Translations under genes and position numbers: made by a program
NCBI GenBank assembly: GCA_002428735.1
Contig: DIXO01000059.1
Span: 85,543-149,542 of the forward strand
Direction: 5' to 3'
DNA: 64,000 nucleotides
DNA from: Syntrophaceae bacterium UBA6078
GTDB taxonomy: Bacteria > Desulfobacterota > Syntrophia > Syntrophales > UBA2210
Notes under the pieces: model-generated
What the model was told of the DNA's origin: nothing
Databases searched by the model: none
Seen by the model: the letters and a program-made list of their open reading frames with translations, nothing else
Part shown: positions 1 through 8,347 of the stretch, piece by piece
How the letters are laid out: each line of letters starts with the position of its first letter
Numbering within the stretch: the stretch's first letter is position 1

Positions 1-80
1 ACAGGTACTTTTTCGAGACTTTTAAAGATACCCTCTTCATGCACCGGGATGGTGCCTGATATGATGCCGACCCTTTTCAT
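1..80 (-). CDS. 5' end of an unidentified gene running off the left edge
   Basis: An ATG at position 80 on the minus strand opens a frame that stays open to the window edge (26 codons, beginning MKRVGIISGTIPVHEEGIF). An AGGAGG ribosome-binding site lies six bases upstream (87-92). This is strong local evidence of a real start, but the visible N-terminus is too short for me to name a family. It looks like a beta strand followed by a glycine-rich turn. Confidence 0.6.
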   Translation of the reverse strand, partial: MKRVGIISGTIPVHEEGIFKSLEKVP

Positions 81-901
81 ACTAGCCTCCTCAGGCTATT
101 GGCGTTGAAGTGAGAGCGTAATTTCTACCAGATTCCATGCACCCTGTCAAAATGCTTACAGAGTATCGTTGAATTAGTGCTTGACATTACGAGAGCGAGC
201 AGGAGCGTACCATGAAGGAAGATGGACTATTGCTGTATCTAACCGATTAAGATTTCAGATAAATTATTCAAGCGAAGGGATCCATTCTAGTGCTTCCCTG
301 TGCTCACTTCATCTGACGGGTATGGGCATAGCGGCTCGGCTGTGTGACGAGATGCTTCGATTTCCAGGTGTAGTTCTGTCGCAGCGCAATGCGCTATCAC
401 CAGAAGCTACCGGGCACGATCATATAATCGCAAGTCGGTAGGAAGGCGAATGCCTTTCTCCTGTACCATGGTATCCACATTGATGTGGGTAAGCTGGGAC
501 GGTTCCATTGCTTTGTGTTATAAGAACTTTTTATTACTGGAGAAAAATCTAGAATGGATGGTCTTATAAGTCAAGACAATATCCTCAAAAGTCGGAGCGT
601 GGTCACGCTTCTTACCAATTGTAATCTAGTTTGTTCGTTGAGGGTGACGAGGCATTTTTTTCAGGAAGAAGCCCACGGGAACAGTCATAAAAGATATTGC
701 CTTGCCTATCCTTTCGTCAATCTTGCACCATTCCCTTAACAAGTCCCAGAATTGTGTGGATACACAATCGATTATTACCGTTTGAAAGCTTCACCTTTAA
801 ATTTCTTGATAATAGCTGATTATATTGTTACTCTAATCGCACAATTAACATCCAACAAATGGGCTTGTGAGATAAGCCCGACCTGAGACAGGAGGTGCAT
901 C
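81..901. other. Gene-poor interval with no supported gene
   Basis: Only two short open frames occur here (86 and 61 codons, plus strand). Neither has a ribosome-binding site, a recognisable domain or coding-like composition. Apart from the start signals of the left-edge gene and a short hairpin just before the Usp gene (861-879), I see nothing functional. It may be an old, eroded gene or insertion. Confidence 0.5.
861..879 (+). promoter_or_regulatory. Leader hairpin upstream of universal stress gene
   Basis: GGGCTT (861-866) and AAGCCC (874-879) form a perfect 6-bp stem with a 7-base loop. It ends about 10 bases before the AGGAGG of the gene starting at 902. There is no U-tract, so it is not a terminator. 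It may stabilise the mRNA 5' end or affect translation; that role is inference. Confidence 0.35.
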
Positions 902-1375
902 ATGGCTGAACGCATTTTAGTTCCGTTGGACGGTTCAAGTTTTGGTGAAGCGGCTTTGAAATACGTTATTTCGTTTCTCGCCGATATGAATCCAAAAAGA
1001 AAAGTAACGGTTGTACTACTCCATGTCATAAACAATCTTACCCATGTGATTGATGTGCAAGGAGAAGGGGAAATCCCTGTGGTTCTTCACTACACTCCCG
1101 AGGAGATAGAGAAGATGAAACAGAAAATCCTCACCTATCTCACTCGTGCATCAAAGGCTCTGCAGGCAAGTGGCGCAGAGGTTGAGAGCCAGATTTTTGT
1201 TGGGGAAAACCCTGCTGAAGAGATCATTAAAGCTGAAAAAGAGTTGAAATGCGATCTTGTTGCCATGTCCACTCATGGAAGATCAGGGCTGGGTCGCTTT
1301 GCATTTGGGAGTGTCGCTGACAAGGTGTTACGGGGTGGCACCCTTCCCGTATTGTTGGTACGGGCAAAGAAGTAG
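902..1375 (+). CDS. Universal stress protein (UspA family)
   Basis: A 157-residue single Usp domain. The N-terminal ILVPLDGSS strand and turn match the Usp fold. Near the C-terminus H125-G126 is followed after nine residues by G136-S137, the ATP-binding signature, with S123 in place of the first glycine. The ATG at 902 has an AGGAGG seven bases upstream. Such proteins are small cytoplasmic nucleotide-binding dimers linked to starvation and redox stress; the specific role here is unknown. It appears monocistronic, with a minus-strand tRNA following. A second, divergent Usp gene lies at 10637-11032. Confidence 0.93.
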   Translation: MAERILVPLDGSSFGEAALKYVISFLADMNPKRKVTVVLLHVINNLTHVIDVQGEGEIPVVLHYTPEEIEKMKQKILTYLTRASKALQASGAEVESQIFVGENPAEEIIKAEKELKCDLVAMSTHGRSGLGRFAFGSVADKVLRGGTLPVLLVRAKK

Positions 1376-1386
1376 GTGGGTATCTC

Positions 1387-1424
1387 AAAAAAATCCGGGG
1401 GTAGCCAAATCGCTAACACCCCGG
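1387..1424 (-). terminator. Rho-independent terminator of tRNA-Val
   Basis: On the minus strand CCGGGG (from 1424) pairs with CCCCGG (ending 1395) around an inner GTTAGC/GCTAC stem, followed by a run of seven T (1393-1387). It lies directly downstream of the minus-strand tRNA-Val gene. It sits between two converging genes, so it may also slow transcription from the Usp gene. Confidence 0.75.
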
Positions 1425-1440
1425 AATCTCATAGATAAAA

Positions 1441-1515
1441 TGGTAGGCGGTACTGGATTTGAACCAGTGACTTCTACCGTGTGAAGGTAGCACTCTCCCG
1501 CTGAGTTAACCGCCC
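1441..1515 (-). tRNA. tRNA-Val (anticodon CAC)
   Basis: The minus strand folds as a standard cloverleaf. The acceptor stem GGGCGGT (1515-1509) pairs with ACCGCCT. The anticodon arm CTACC-TTCACAC-GGTAG carries CAC at 1483-1481. The T arm is CTGGTTCAAATCCAG, and an A discriminator is followed by an encoded CCA (1443-1441). The tRNA reads GUG valine codons. The first acceptor pair is G-U. A terminator follows at 1424-1387. Confidence 0.95.
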
Positions 1516-1620
1516 GGTATGTGTTTTGTTGATATCCCAAAGAACTTTCTTTTTCAAGACAAAAATAGGGAATCACCATGATACCGCTCATGTCATGAAT
1601 GCGGCGTTCGCGCAAAACAA

Positions 1621-4554
1621 TTACAGCACTTTCACAGGCGTCAGGACGGGGATAACGCCTTCGGCGGCTTCCCGGATGGCACCCTCTGAACCCAGAACCT
1701 TCACCAGCGCGCGGTCTTTCACCACGTCCAGAACGTCGGCGAAGCGCCTGAAGTCTTCCTGTGTGGTGGCAAAAATCTCGTCGCGCAGCTGCTGGATATC
1801 CTCGTCGGTATTCCCGGTCAGGTACCGGACCATGGAGGTATATCCCTTGGCGTCGGGAAACATATAGGCATCCATATCACCGATGGCCCCAATGATTCCC
1901 TTGCGCAGTTCATCGCTGCTCAGCGGTGAGTTTCGCAGGAACCCCGCTGTTCCGTCAAAGGCCTCTATGGTTTTCAGGAGATTCGGATCACGATAGGACA
2001 GGAAGGTCAACACGCCGGAGAATTTATCAAAATTACAGAAGGCGCCATACGCGCCCCCCCGCACCCGCACCTGATCCCACAGCCAGGACGCGCGGAGATA
2101 CCGGGTAATGACCCGGGCAGAGCCGTGATAGGTATATCCCGCCTGGTACAGATCAGATCCCTTCCCCACATAATTTATCTGAGAGGGGACAATGAGCCCT
2201 TCGTGGCTGGGGATCTCCGTCTCCGGGGCAAGCGGCGCGGCAGGATCAGGTCCCGTAACGGGCGATTCGGATGGCAATGCATCGAGAAAATCAGAGAGAC
2301 GCGGCCGCGTCTGTTCCCACCCCGCCTCATCGACCGTCACGTTACAGAGCATGGCCCCTCGGTTGACCAGGACACGTTTCATCTCTTCGAGTGTGGCATG
2401 GACGGCAGGCCATTCCTTCTCTACCCGCCGGGCAAGGTCCCGCAGGAAAAAGAGATAACTGATCCCGTTCATCTGTTCAGAGAGTCGGCCGGCCTCGTTA
2501 AAATGCGCTCTCAGGCGCAGGTTGACAATCTGGTGCCCGCCGGGGATCAGGGACTGCTCCTGCCGGGCCTTTTCTTCCAGAAGCATCTGCTTGAACCGCT
2601 CACGGTTGTCCAGCCTCACATCCATCAGGATGTCTCTGATGATATCAAAAAGTTCTCCCGCCTGCGGCACCACCGCCTTTCCGCAGAGGAAGAGCCGGGC
2701 CTCCGCCCCGCTGTGCGTGTCTTTCACGGCCGACACAAAGAGCGAGGGATGAATCCCCCCCGTCTTTCGGTCGATTCTCTGCGACAGGGCAACGTAATCC
2801 TCAGCCTTCGTGCCCATTTCCAGAAGGGCTCTGCTGAACAGGGGTATATACGGCACATAGCGTCGCGGCAGGGAGCGCAGATCCAGACCGATTTCCGTAT
2901 ACACGATCCCGCTGGTCGCCAAGTCGTGATAGAGCACTCTGGTGTCTCCCTCGTCCAGAACGGCAATCGGTATCGTCCGGTTCCGCTTCTCCAGATCGGC
3001 GATCTGCAGAGTAGGTATGGTTGCCAGGGCCTCGGGAGTGTCCGGCGCTTCCTGCATCTTTTTGAGGTGTATCGTATTTTCAATGATACCCTGCAATCCG
3101 TCCGGGCCGACCGATTGGCGTACGGCATGAAGCCGTTCCTTTTCCGCCGCCTCCGTTTTCCGTTCCAGCTCCGGGTCCGGGCGTATGATAACCGTGGCGC
3201 GGTGAGGATTTCCCAGAAAAAACTCCCCGATCAACTTCTCAAAAAACGGCTGCTTCCGGCCGACGCGAGCCTTGATCTCCGACAGGAGTGATTCGAAGGA
3301 GAGGAGCGCGAGGGGATCGCCGTCGTACAGCCAGGTCGTCATCGCTCTCAGCATCAGCACAAGACCGCGGGGGTAACTCCCCGTGTTGTTTTCACGGAGG
3401 CTGAACTCGATGGTGTTCAGGGCCGCCTCCACCGCCCCCGGATCGATCCCGTCCTGCGCCAACTGTTTCAGGGTCTCCAGTATGAGCGTCTCAACGGCGT
3501 CCTCCTGCCCCGCCTTGATCCCTTTCAGCCCCACGGAGAAAAAGAGCTGCCGCAGCTCCCCCTCCAGCCCCCCGCCGGTCACGTCCTCTCCCAGCCCCGA
3601 TTCGATCAGGGCCTTGCGCAGGGGTGAGCCGGGGGTGCCGAGAAGGATATATCCCAGGATGGTGAGCGCCATGGTCGTGACGGCATCGGTCGTTTCGCCC
3701 AGGACCCAATTGACGGTCATCATGCTCCCGGCTTCATCGCCCGCGGAGGCATACAAACGCTCGATCCGTCGGGGATTTTCAAAGCGTGACTGAGGGGATA
3801 CCGTTGAATCAACCTCTATTTTTTCAAAGTCTTTCAGATATTCGTCTAGGAGCCGCAGCCGCTCCCCGGGGTCGTCATCGCCGGAAAAGAAAATCCGCGC
3901 GTTGGAGGGATGATAGTAGGTCCGGTGAAACTCGCTGAATTGCTCATAGGTCAGTTCGGGAATCACCGTGGGATCGCCTCCGGAGTCCAGTCCGTAGGTG
4001 GTATCGGGGAAGAGGGCCTGTTGCGAATATTCCGCCAGGACCCGGTCGGGGGACGAGTTCGCCCCCTTCATCTCGTTGAACACCACTCCTTTGTACACCA
4101 GCGGCCCATCGGGGTTTTCCATCTCATAATGCCATCCCTCCTGCTGAAAGATCTCAGGAGTGATCCGCGGATAGAATACCGCGTCCAGATAGACGTCGAT
4201 CAGATTGTAAAAATCCTGAAGATTCTGGCTTGCCACGGGGTAGCAGGTTTTGTCGGGATAGGTGAAGGCGTTGAGGAAGGTCTGGAGGGAACCCTTAAGT
4301 ATCTCCACAAAGGGTTCCTTCACCGGATACTTACGGGAACCGCAGAGGACGGAATGCTCCAGAATGTGAGGGACGCCGGTGGAATCGCGTGGCGGCGTGC
4401 GGAAGGTGATGCCGAACACCTTGTTTTCGTCATCATTGATCATTGACAGCAGTTCGGCGCCGGTCTTCACGTGCCGGTACCACCGTGCCTGTGTTTTCAA
4501 TTCGTCGATGTATCGCTCCCGCAGGAGCTCGAACCCATGGAATTGGTTTGTCAT
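1621..4554 (-). CDS. M16C-family zinc metalloprotease (presequence protease/PreP-like)
   Basis: At 977 residues this is the usual length for the PreP/Cym1 group of insulinase-type peptidases, in which two M16 halves close around an unfolded peptide. The inverted zinc motif is seen as H63-I-L-E66-H67, with the distal glutamate in a NEMKG segment some 90 residues on. The N-terminal half also has the typical LKGSLQTFLNAFT segment. Members degrade peptides, including cleaved signal or transit peptides. No signal peptide is seen, so a cytoplasmic site is likely. The ATG at 4554 has AGGAGT about ten bases upstream. An 81-bp inverted repeat begins 18 bp upstream of the start. Confidence 0.93.
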   Translation of the reverse strand: MTNQFHGFELLRERYIDELKTQARWYRHVKTGAELLSMINDDENKVFGITFRTPPRDSTGVPHILEHSVLCGSRKYPVKEPFVEILKGSLQTFLNAFTYPDKTCYPVASQNLQDFYNLIDVYLDAVFYPRITPEIFQQEGWHYEMENPDGPLVYKGVVFNEMKGANSSPDRVLAEYSQQALFPDTTYGLDSGGDPTVIPELTYEQFSEFHRTYYHPSNARIFFSGDDDPGERLRLLDEYLKDFEKIEVDSTVSPQSRFENPRRIERLYASAGDEAGSMMTVNWVLGETTDAVTTMALTILGYILLGTPGSPLRKALIESGLGEDVTGGGLEGELRQLFFSVGLKGIKAGQEDAVETLILETLKQLAQDGIDPGAVEAALNTIEFSLRENNTGSYPRGLVLMLRAMTTWLYDGDPLALLSFESLLSEIKARVGRKQPFFEKLIGEFFLGNPHRATVIIRPDPELERKTEAAEKERLHAVRQSVGPDGLQGIIENTIHLKKMQEAPDTPEALATIPTLQIADLEKRNRTIPIAVLDEGDTRVLYHDLATSGIVYTEIGLDLRSLPRRYVPYIPLFSRALLEMGTKAEDYVALSQRIDRKTGGIHPSLFVSAVKDTHSGAEARLFLCGKAVVPQAGELFDIIRDILMDVRLDNRERFKQMLLEEKARQEQSLIPGGHQIVNLRLRAHFNEAGRLSEQMNGISYLFFLRDLARRVEKEWPAVHATLEEMKRVLVNRGAMLCNVTVDEAGWEQTRPRLSDFLDALPSESPVTGPDPAAPLAPETEIPSHEGLIVPSQINYVGKGSDLYQAGYTYHGSARVITRYLRASWLWDQVRVRGGAYGAFCNFDKFSGVLTFLSYRDPNLLKTIEAFDGTAGFLRNSPLSSDELRKGIIGAIGDMDAYMFPDAKGYTSMVRYLTGNTDEDIQQLRDEIFATTQEDFRRFADVLDVVKDRALVKVLGSEGAIREAAEGVIPVLTPVKVL

Positions 4555-4571
4555 TTTTCACGCTACTCCTG

Positions 4572-4652
4572 ATTGGTGTGCCAGCGGCTGTTGAGTACTA
4601 TATCCTGATTCCTCTGAGGGCGCAACAGGTCAAACCGCCATGGCACACCAAT
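4572..4652. repeat. 81-bp interrupted inverted repeat between divergent genes
   Basis: ATTGGTGTGCCA (4572-4583) is perfectly repeated in inverse orientation at 4641-4652. Further arms GCGG/CCGC and CTGTTG/CAACAG lie inside, giving a long bulged hairpin in RNA or a cruciform in DNA. It sits between the M16C protease (minus, start 4554) and the SDR gene (plus, start 4849). There is no U-tract. It could be an operator pair, a small structured RNA or a dispersed palindromic element. Confidence 0.6.
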
Positions 4653-4848
4653 AATATACGTGTCCATAGGGGATACCGTTGCGATCCGGTGTCCTCTGAC
4701 AGATTACCCGCGCTCGTCGCGCCTCCATCCAGTCAAAGATATCCTTGTGGTAGCATGGCGATTACTATAAGATTAAAAGCGCAAAGAGAAAGCGCAACAC
4801 CGGGCTGGAGATCGATATATGATTATCAGATAATGCGTGGGGGAAAAC

Positions 4849-5613
4849 ATGAAAACAGTAAACTTTTCTCTGGACGGGAAGGTGGCGCTGGTGACCGGAG
4901 CAAGCAGGGGAATCGGCAAAGCAATCGCAATAACACTGGCGGAATACGGGGCGAAGGTCGTTCTTGTCAGCAGAAAATTCGATGCACTCACTCAGGTTGC
5001 GGAAGCAATTAGGGCAATCGGTGGCGAGGCTGTTCCTATCGCTTGCAACATGGGACGGCACGACCAGATCGGGGAACTCTTCAACAACGTGCAGGAACAG
5101 TTAGGGAGGCTGGACATCCTCGTTAACAACGCTGCAACCAATCCATACTTTGGCGACATGCTGGGAGCCGATGAGGCAGTCTGGGACAAGACGAACGATG
5201 TGAACCTGAAGGGTCCCTTCTTCATGATACAGCATGCAGCTAAAATAATGACCAAAAGCGGCGGCGGGACTATTGTGAACGTATCATCGGTGAATGGGAT
5301 CAGCCCTGCCCCCTTCCAGGGGATCTACTCTATTACAAAGGCTGCTCTGATCAGTATGACAAAGGCCTACGCCCAGGAACTCGCCGGGGCAAACATCAGG
5401 GTCAACGCCATTCTGCCGGGGCTGACTGAAACAAAATTCGCCTCGGCTCTCTTCACAAACGAGGAGATTTACAATCTCGCGATCGCGAAGGTGCCGCTCA
5501 ACCGGCACGCGGTCCCCATGGAGATGGCAGGGGCGGTACTGTACCTCGTCTCCGGTGCCTCGTCATACACGACGGGGACCTGCATCGTCTGCGACGGCGG
5601 GATGCTTATCTAA
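4849..5613 (+). CDS. Short-chain dehydrogenase/reductase (classical SDR)
   Basis: A 254-residue classical SDR with the TGASRGIG cofactor motif near residue 15, NNAA about residue 90, a catalytic serine in NVSSVNG and the YSITK (YxxxK) dyad. It ends in the usual DGGMLI. Such enzymes are NAD(P)-dependent oxidoreductases of hydroxyacyl, alcohol or polyol substrates; the substrate cannot be read from the sequence. A GTG at 4837 is in frame, but the GGGGGAA stretch places the ribosome at the ATG at 4849, so I prefer that start. No co-directional neighbour follows. Confidence 0.92.
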   Translation: MKTVNFSLDGKVALVTGASRGIGKAIAITLAEYGAKVVLVSRKFDALTQVAEAIRAIGGEAVPIACNMGRHDQIGELFNNVQEQLGRLDILVNNAATNPYFGDMLGADEAVWDKTNDVNLKGPFFMIQHAAKIMTKSGGGTIVNVSSVNGISPAPFQGIYSITKAALISMTKAYAQELAGANIRVNAILPGLTETKFASALFTNEEIYNLAIAKVPLNRHAVPMEMAGAVLYLVSGASSYTTGTCIVCDGGMLI

Positions 5614-5647
5614 ACCGTTCCTGACAGGGCAGAGGGAACCTGCCTGG

Positions 5648-6166
5648 TTAAATCTTTCCTTGGTGAGCCATCGCGTTGCACTGTTTCATGACGAAGGGGA
5701 GAAAGACGTCGCAGGTTTGCTTCCAGTCTTGGTTCCGCATGCGGCGCTCGATGTCTTCAGGATTCGCGTAATCGCAACCTGACAATGTGCGGCAATCCGT
5801 ACTTCCGAATTCTTTCAGAAAAGCCTGGTAAAGCCCCGCCACGCCAGCGATGGCCCGCTCCCTGTCGGTCCCATGATCCTCCGGGACCCCCCTTCTGCCT
5901 CTTCCGCACCGAAGACCGATCGCCGCGCTGCTCCCGATCAGAAGCCCGCAGGTCGTCTGCCCCATGGCGATAGCGCCCATGTACCCCGCCGTGGCCCAGG
6001 AACATTGTTTTTTCGGGAGATTCCACAGATCCTGCAGACCCTGCAGTGTGGCCTCGGCTCACGTGTATCGGTGCATCCGCGTAAATGCCGCCGCAAGAAT
6101 CGTATCGAAGTTGCCCTGTTCCATATTAATAGGTGCTGCTCCCATTGTATGAACAGAAGCGGTCAT
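5648..6166 (-). CDS. C-GCAxxG-C-C family redox protein, predicted selenoprotein (in-frame UGA)
   Basis: The minus-strand frame from 6166 to 5648 (172 residues) is interrupted only by a TGA at 6061-6059, codon 36. Downstream of it the same frame continues as a good family member: CGLLIGSSAAIG (C73-G78), then C125 and C131 in STDCRTLSGCD. In homologues a cysteine occupies the UGA position (…YNCAEA…; here YT-UGA-AEA), so the codon probably encodes selenocysteine. A hairpin with a G-starting apical loop follows 18 nt after the UGA. The start at 6166 overlaps the DUF6125 stop as ATGA; in-frame ATGs at 6145 and 6124 are alternatives. The family is thought to be redox-active; its partner is unknown. 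A loss-of-function TGA mutation is the other possibility. Confidence 0.8.
6023..6051 (-). promoter_or_regulatory. Candidate bacterial SECIS element
   Basis: Immediately after the UGA (6061-6059), minus-strand RNA can form CCACA (6051-6047)/TGTGG (6027-6023) and CTGCAG (6046-6041)/CTGCAG (6037-6032), with a 3-nt GGU apical loop and a 4-nt bulge on the 3' side. The loop begins 18 nt after the UGA and its first base is G. Both features fit the published bacterial SECIS model, recalled from memory: loop 3-14 nt, G in the first two positions, about 16-37 nt from the UGA. Confidence 0.7.
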
Positions 6167-6915
6167 TCCTGCCGGGGTATCGTGAAACGCCAGGCGCAGA
6201 ACCATTCTTTCGGATGAGGGTCCGGGGGACACCCGACGCATTCGGTGTGTATCCGGGGATCGATCCCCTCCGCGAAGCGGCTGTATTCCACCAAGCCGGC
6301 GGACTTGCAGGGATAATCTTCAAGTCCCTTCCGCTTGCGCGCTGACTGAACGCGGCAGTCATTCATCCGGAAGATAATGCTGTCTGGGCTCTCATCAACG
6401 ATGGACTGCACATTGACGCTTGCGTACATTCTGAACTGGAGCGCCCTTTTCAGCCCTTCGATTCCCGAACACTCGGGCAGGCCCAGAATCTGCCTGATGG
6501 ACCACGCTTCGAAGGGGGAAAAGCGCGTCCAGCAGGAATCATTGCACCGCTTGGCATCATTCATTCCGTGGATAGCCTCGACCGCTTGGAACCATACCCC
6601 ATCTCCGGCGATCCAGTTCGCACCGAGGGCGCCAACCAGTTCAAGGAGTTGATCCCGGGTCATATCGAGGAGCGGCGCTGGGATTTTTCCCCTCATCTCG
6701 AAACCGAGGACCCGTGAAAGTCGCTTCATCTGCACGTCATAGCTATCGCTCCAAGCCATCTTCATGATTTCCAGCGCTTTCTCGAATCCCATCTGGTGTT
6801 CTACCTCTCTGAACCAGAGGGTGTGGTGTACCATCGTGCGATGCGCCATGTCGATAATCAAGAGCGCCAGTTCCTCATGGCCCAGTCCTTCAATAGCTTG
6901 TCTTTCGTTACCCAT
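6163..6915 (-). CDS. DUF6125 family protein, function unknown
   Basis: A 250-residue soluble protein with no signal peptide. The C-terminal half has a cysteine-rich pattern typical of DUF6125/L-2-amino-thiazoline-4-carboxylate-hydrolase-like proteins: CNDSCWTRFSPFEAW, a conserved MNDCRVQ and HTECVGCPPDPHP. The first half is helical. I recognise the family but not a proven reaction. The ATG at 6915 follows AGGAGT; an upstream in-frame ATG at 6984 lies inside the Nudix gene and is less likely. It is the middle gene of a tight operon: the Nudix stop is 22 bp upstream and the selenoprotein start overlaps its stop. Confidence 0.8.
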   Translation of the reverse strand: MGNERQAIEGLGHEELALLIIDMAHRTMVHHTLWFREVEHQMGFEKALEIMKMAWSDSYDVQMKRLSRVLGFEMRGKIPAPLLDMTRDQLLELVGALGANWIAGDGVWFQAVEAIHGMNDAKRCNDSCWTRFSPFEAWSIRQILGLPECSGIEGLKRALQFRMYASVNVQSIVDESPDSIIFRMNDCRVQSARKRKGLEDYPCKSAGLVEYSRFAEGIDPRIHTECVGCPPDPHPKEWFCAWRFTIPRQE

Positions 6916-6937
6916 ATAGAGACTCCTCATGTGTCTG

Positions 6938-7489
6938 CTATTCAACCTTTTGATATTCCATGTAAAATCGATAGAAGGCAGCAAGGATCAGAGAATTCGT
7001 GATTGCTCCGCCGCGAATGAGACCGGGAACCTCCTTCAGTGGATACAGGACCACCCCTATATCCTCTTTCTCGTCCAGGTGCTGGGTCCCTTCGAGCATG
7101 ACATTCTTCGCGATAAAGGTGTAACAGCGGTTATTCTGGAGTGCGGGATTTGGGTGTACCCACCCAAGAGGAATCAACTCTGTTTCCCGGTAGCCGGTTT
7201 CTTCCCGGAGCTCCCGGCTGGCTGCTCCCGCGGGGGTATCATGATCTTCAATGAGACCTCCCGGAATTTCCAGTGTGATATCGCGGATTCCATGGCGGTA
7301 TTGTTCTATCAGCACTACCTTTTGATCGACGGTAATGGGAATGACGTTCACCCAGTCAAGCGACTCGACAATAAAGAAATCATGCGTTTCCCCTGTCCGG
7401 GGTGAGCGCGCCCGATCAGTTCGCACATCGAATACCCTGCATGCTGTTACCGGGCTGGCTGAAAGGATCTTCCAGAGTTGAGGAGCCAT
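6938..7489 (-). CDS. Nudix hydrolase, ADP-ribose pyrophosphatase-like
   Basis: A 183-residue Nudix protein. The Nudix box is clear: a GGLIEDHD start and RELREETGY end, with aspartate at the position usually held by the first glutamate. The preceding VVLIEQYRHGIRD resembles the NudF/ADP-ribose diphosphatase group, which cleaves nucleoside diphosphates linked to another moiety in the cytoplasm. AGGAGA sits five bases before the ATG at 7489. It heads an operon with the DUF6125 gene and the predicted selenoprotein. Confidence 0.9.
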   Translation of the reverse strand: MAPQLWKILSASPVTACRVFDVRTDRARSPRTGETHDFFIVESLDWVNVIPITVDQKVVLIEQYRHGIRDITLEIPGGLIEDHDTPAGAASRELREETGYRETELIPLGWVHPNPALQNNRCYTFIAKNVMLEGTQHLDEKEDIGVVLYPLKEVPGLIRGGAITNSLILAAFYRFYMEYQKVE

Positions 7490-7781
7490 GCATTCTCCTG
7501 TTCACATAAGAAATGGCGGTACCCTGTCAGTGATTAGCGTGTGCGTACCGTAGTTGAAAAAATGTTACCGGTCAAGCAATAATACAATAACCAATCAGGC
7601 GGATATGCACGGTACCAGCAGACAAAATGCTGTGCGACTTATTTCGTTGACTCGCCAACCCCGTTTTCTTATATTCTTCACCCGCAACAGATTGTCTGTT
7701 GATATAATTGGCTCGGCACACCGAGACCTCAGAAAGCGGCTCACGAGTTCATGGGGCGGCAGAAAGAGAAAGGTTAAACCA

Positions 7782-8201
7782 ATGTCTGATTACTCTGTAT
7801 ATCTGAAGCAACTCCAGTCCGGCGATCATACCCGCAACCGCTTTCTGGAGTTTATGGGAATGACTCTTGAAGAACTCAAGGATGGATACGCCCGCTTCTC
7901 CCTTCAGATTAAGGAAGACTTCATGCAAGGGGGTGGCGTAATGCAGGGTGGCCTCATTGTTGCCATGGCTGACGAAACCATGGCCCATGCCATCATGACG
8001 GTACTCAATCCCCATGAGAATATTGTAACGGTAGAATTGAAAAATAATTTTATCGCACCCGCTATACAAGGAGCGCTTGCCGCGGAAGCCACCGTTTTCC
8101 GGAAGGGGCGCTCCCTCGTGATCGCCGATTGTTTGGTGACGGATGGTACCGGCCAAATCATTTCCCGGGCAACGTCCACGTTTTTGATCCGCAGAGCATG
8201 A
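7782..8201 (+). CDS. PaaI-type hotdog-fold thioesterase
   Basis: A 139-residue single-domain hotdog protein. The central helix region GGGVMQGGLIVAMADETMAHA and the strand VTVELKNNFIAPA are the hallmark of the PaaI/YdiI acyl-CoA thioesterase group, where an acidic residue of the helix (here D or E of ADETM) and the backbone of the preceding glycines act in hydrolysis. It would hydrolyse acyl- or aryl-CoA esters in the cytoplasm. The ATG at 7782 has AAGG 11 bases upstream; the frame is open further upstream to 7554 but shows no homology there. It is divergently placed from the Nudix operon. Confidence 0.88.
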   Translation: MSDYSVYLKQLQSGDHTRNRFLEFMGMTLEELKDGYARFSLQIKEDFMQGGGVMQGGLIVAMADETMAHAIMTVLNPHENIVTVELKNNFIAPAIQGALAAEATVFRKGRSLVIADCLVTDGTGQIISRATSTFLIRRA

Positions 8202-8347
8202 TTTGATCGCCTGCACAAACGCTTGGAAACTCAGCAATTGAAACCACAACTGGCGGATTCAACCGTCTCGTTATAATCCGAGACACCATATCACGTATCA
8301 ATGTGCAGTCAGAATGGATCTTCAAGATGGCGTATTGCGGCTGCGTA

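Noticed and set aside
181..739. Two short open frames (86 and 61 codons) near the left edge
   Set aside because: No ribosome-binding site, no domain, and composition unlike the neighbouring genes; the first would need a TTG start.
2125..3291. Long plus-strand open frame of 388 codons
   Set aside because: It is antisense to the M16C protease gene, which has clear motifs over its full length; the frame is a by-product of GC-rich codons.
5757..6062. Minus-strand open frame of 101 codons overlapping the predicted selenoprotein
   Set aside because: It has no family motif, while the overlapping frame with the UGA matches the C-GCAxxG-C-C family on both sides.
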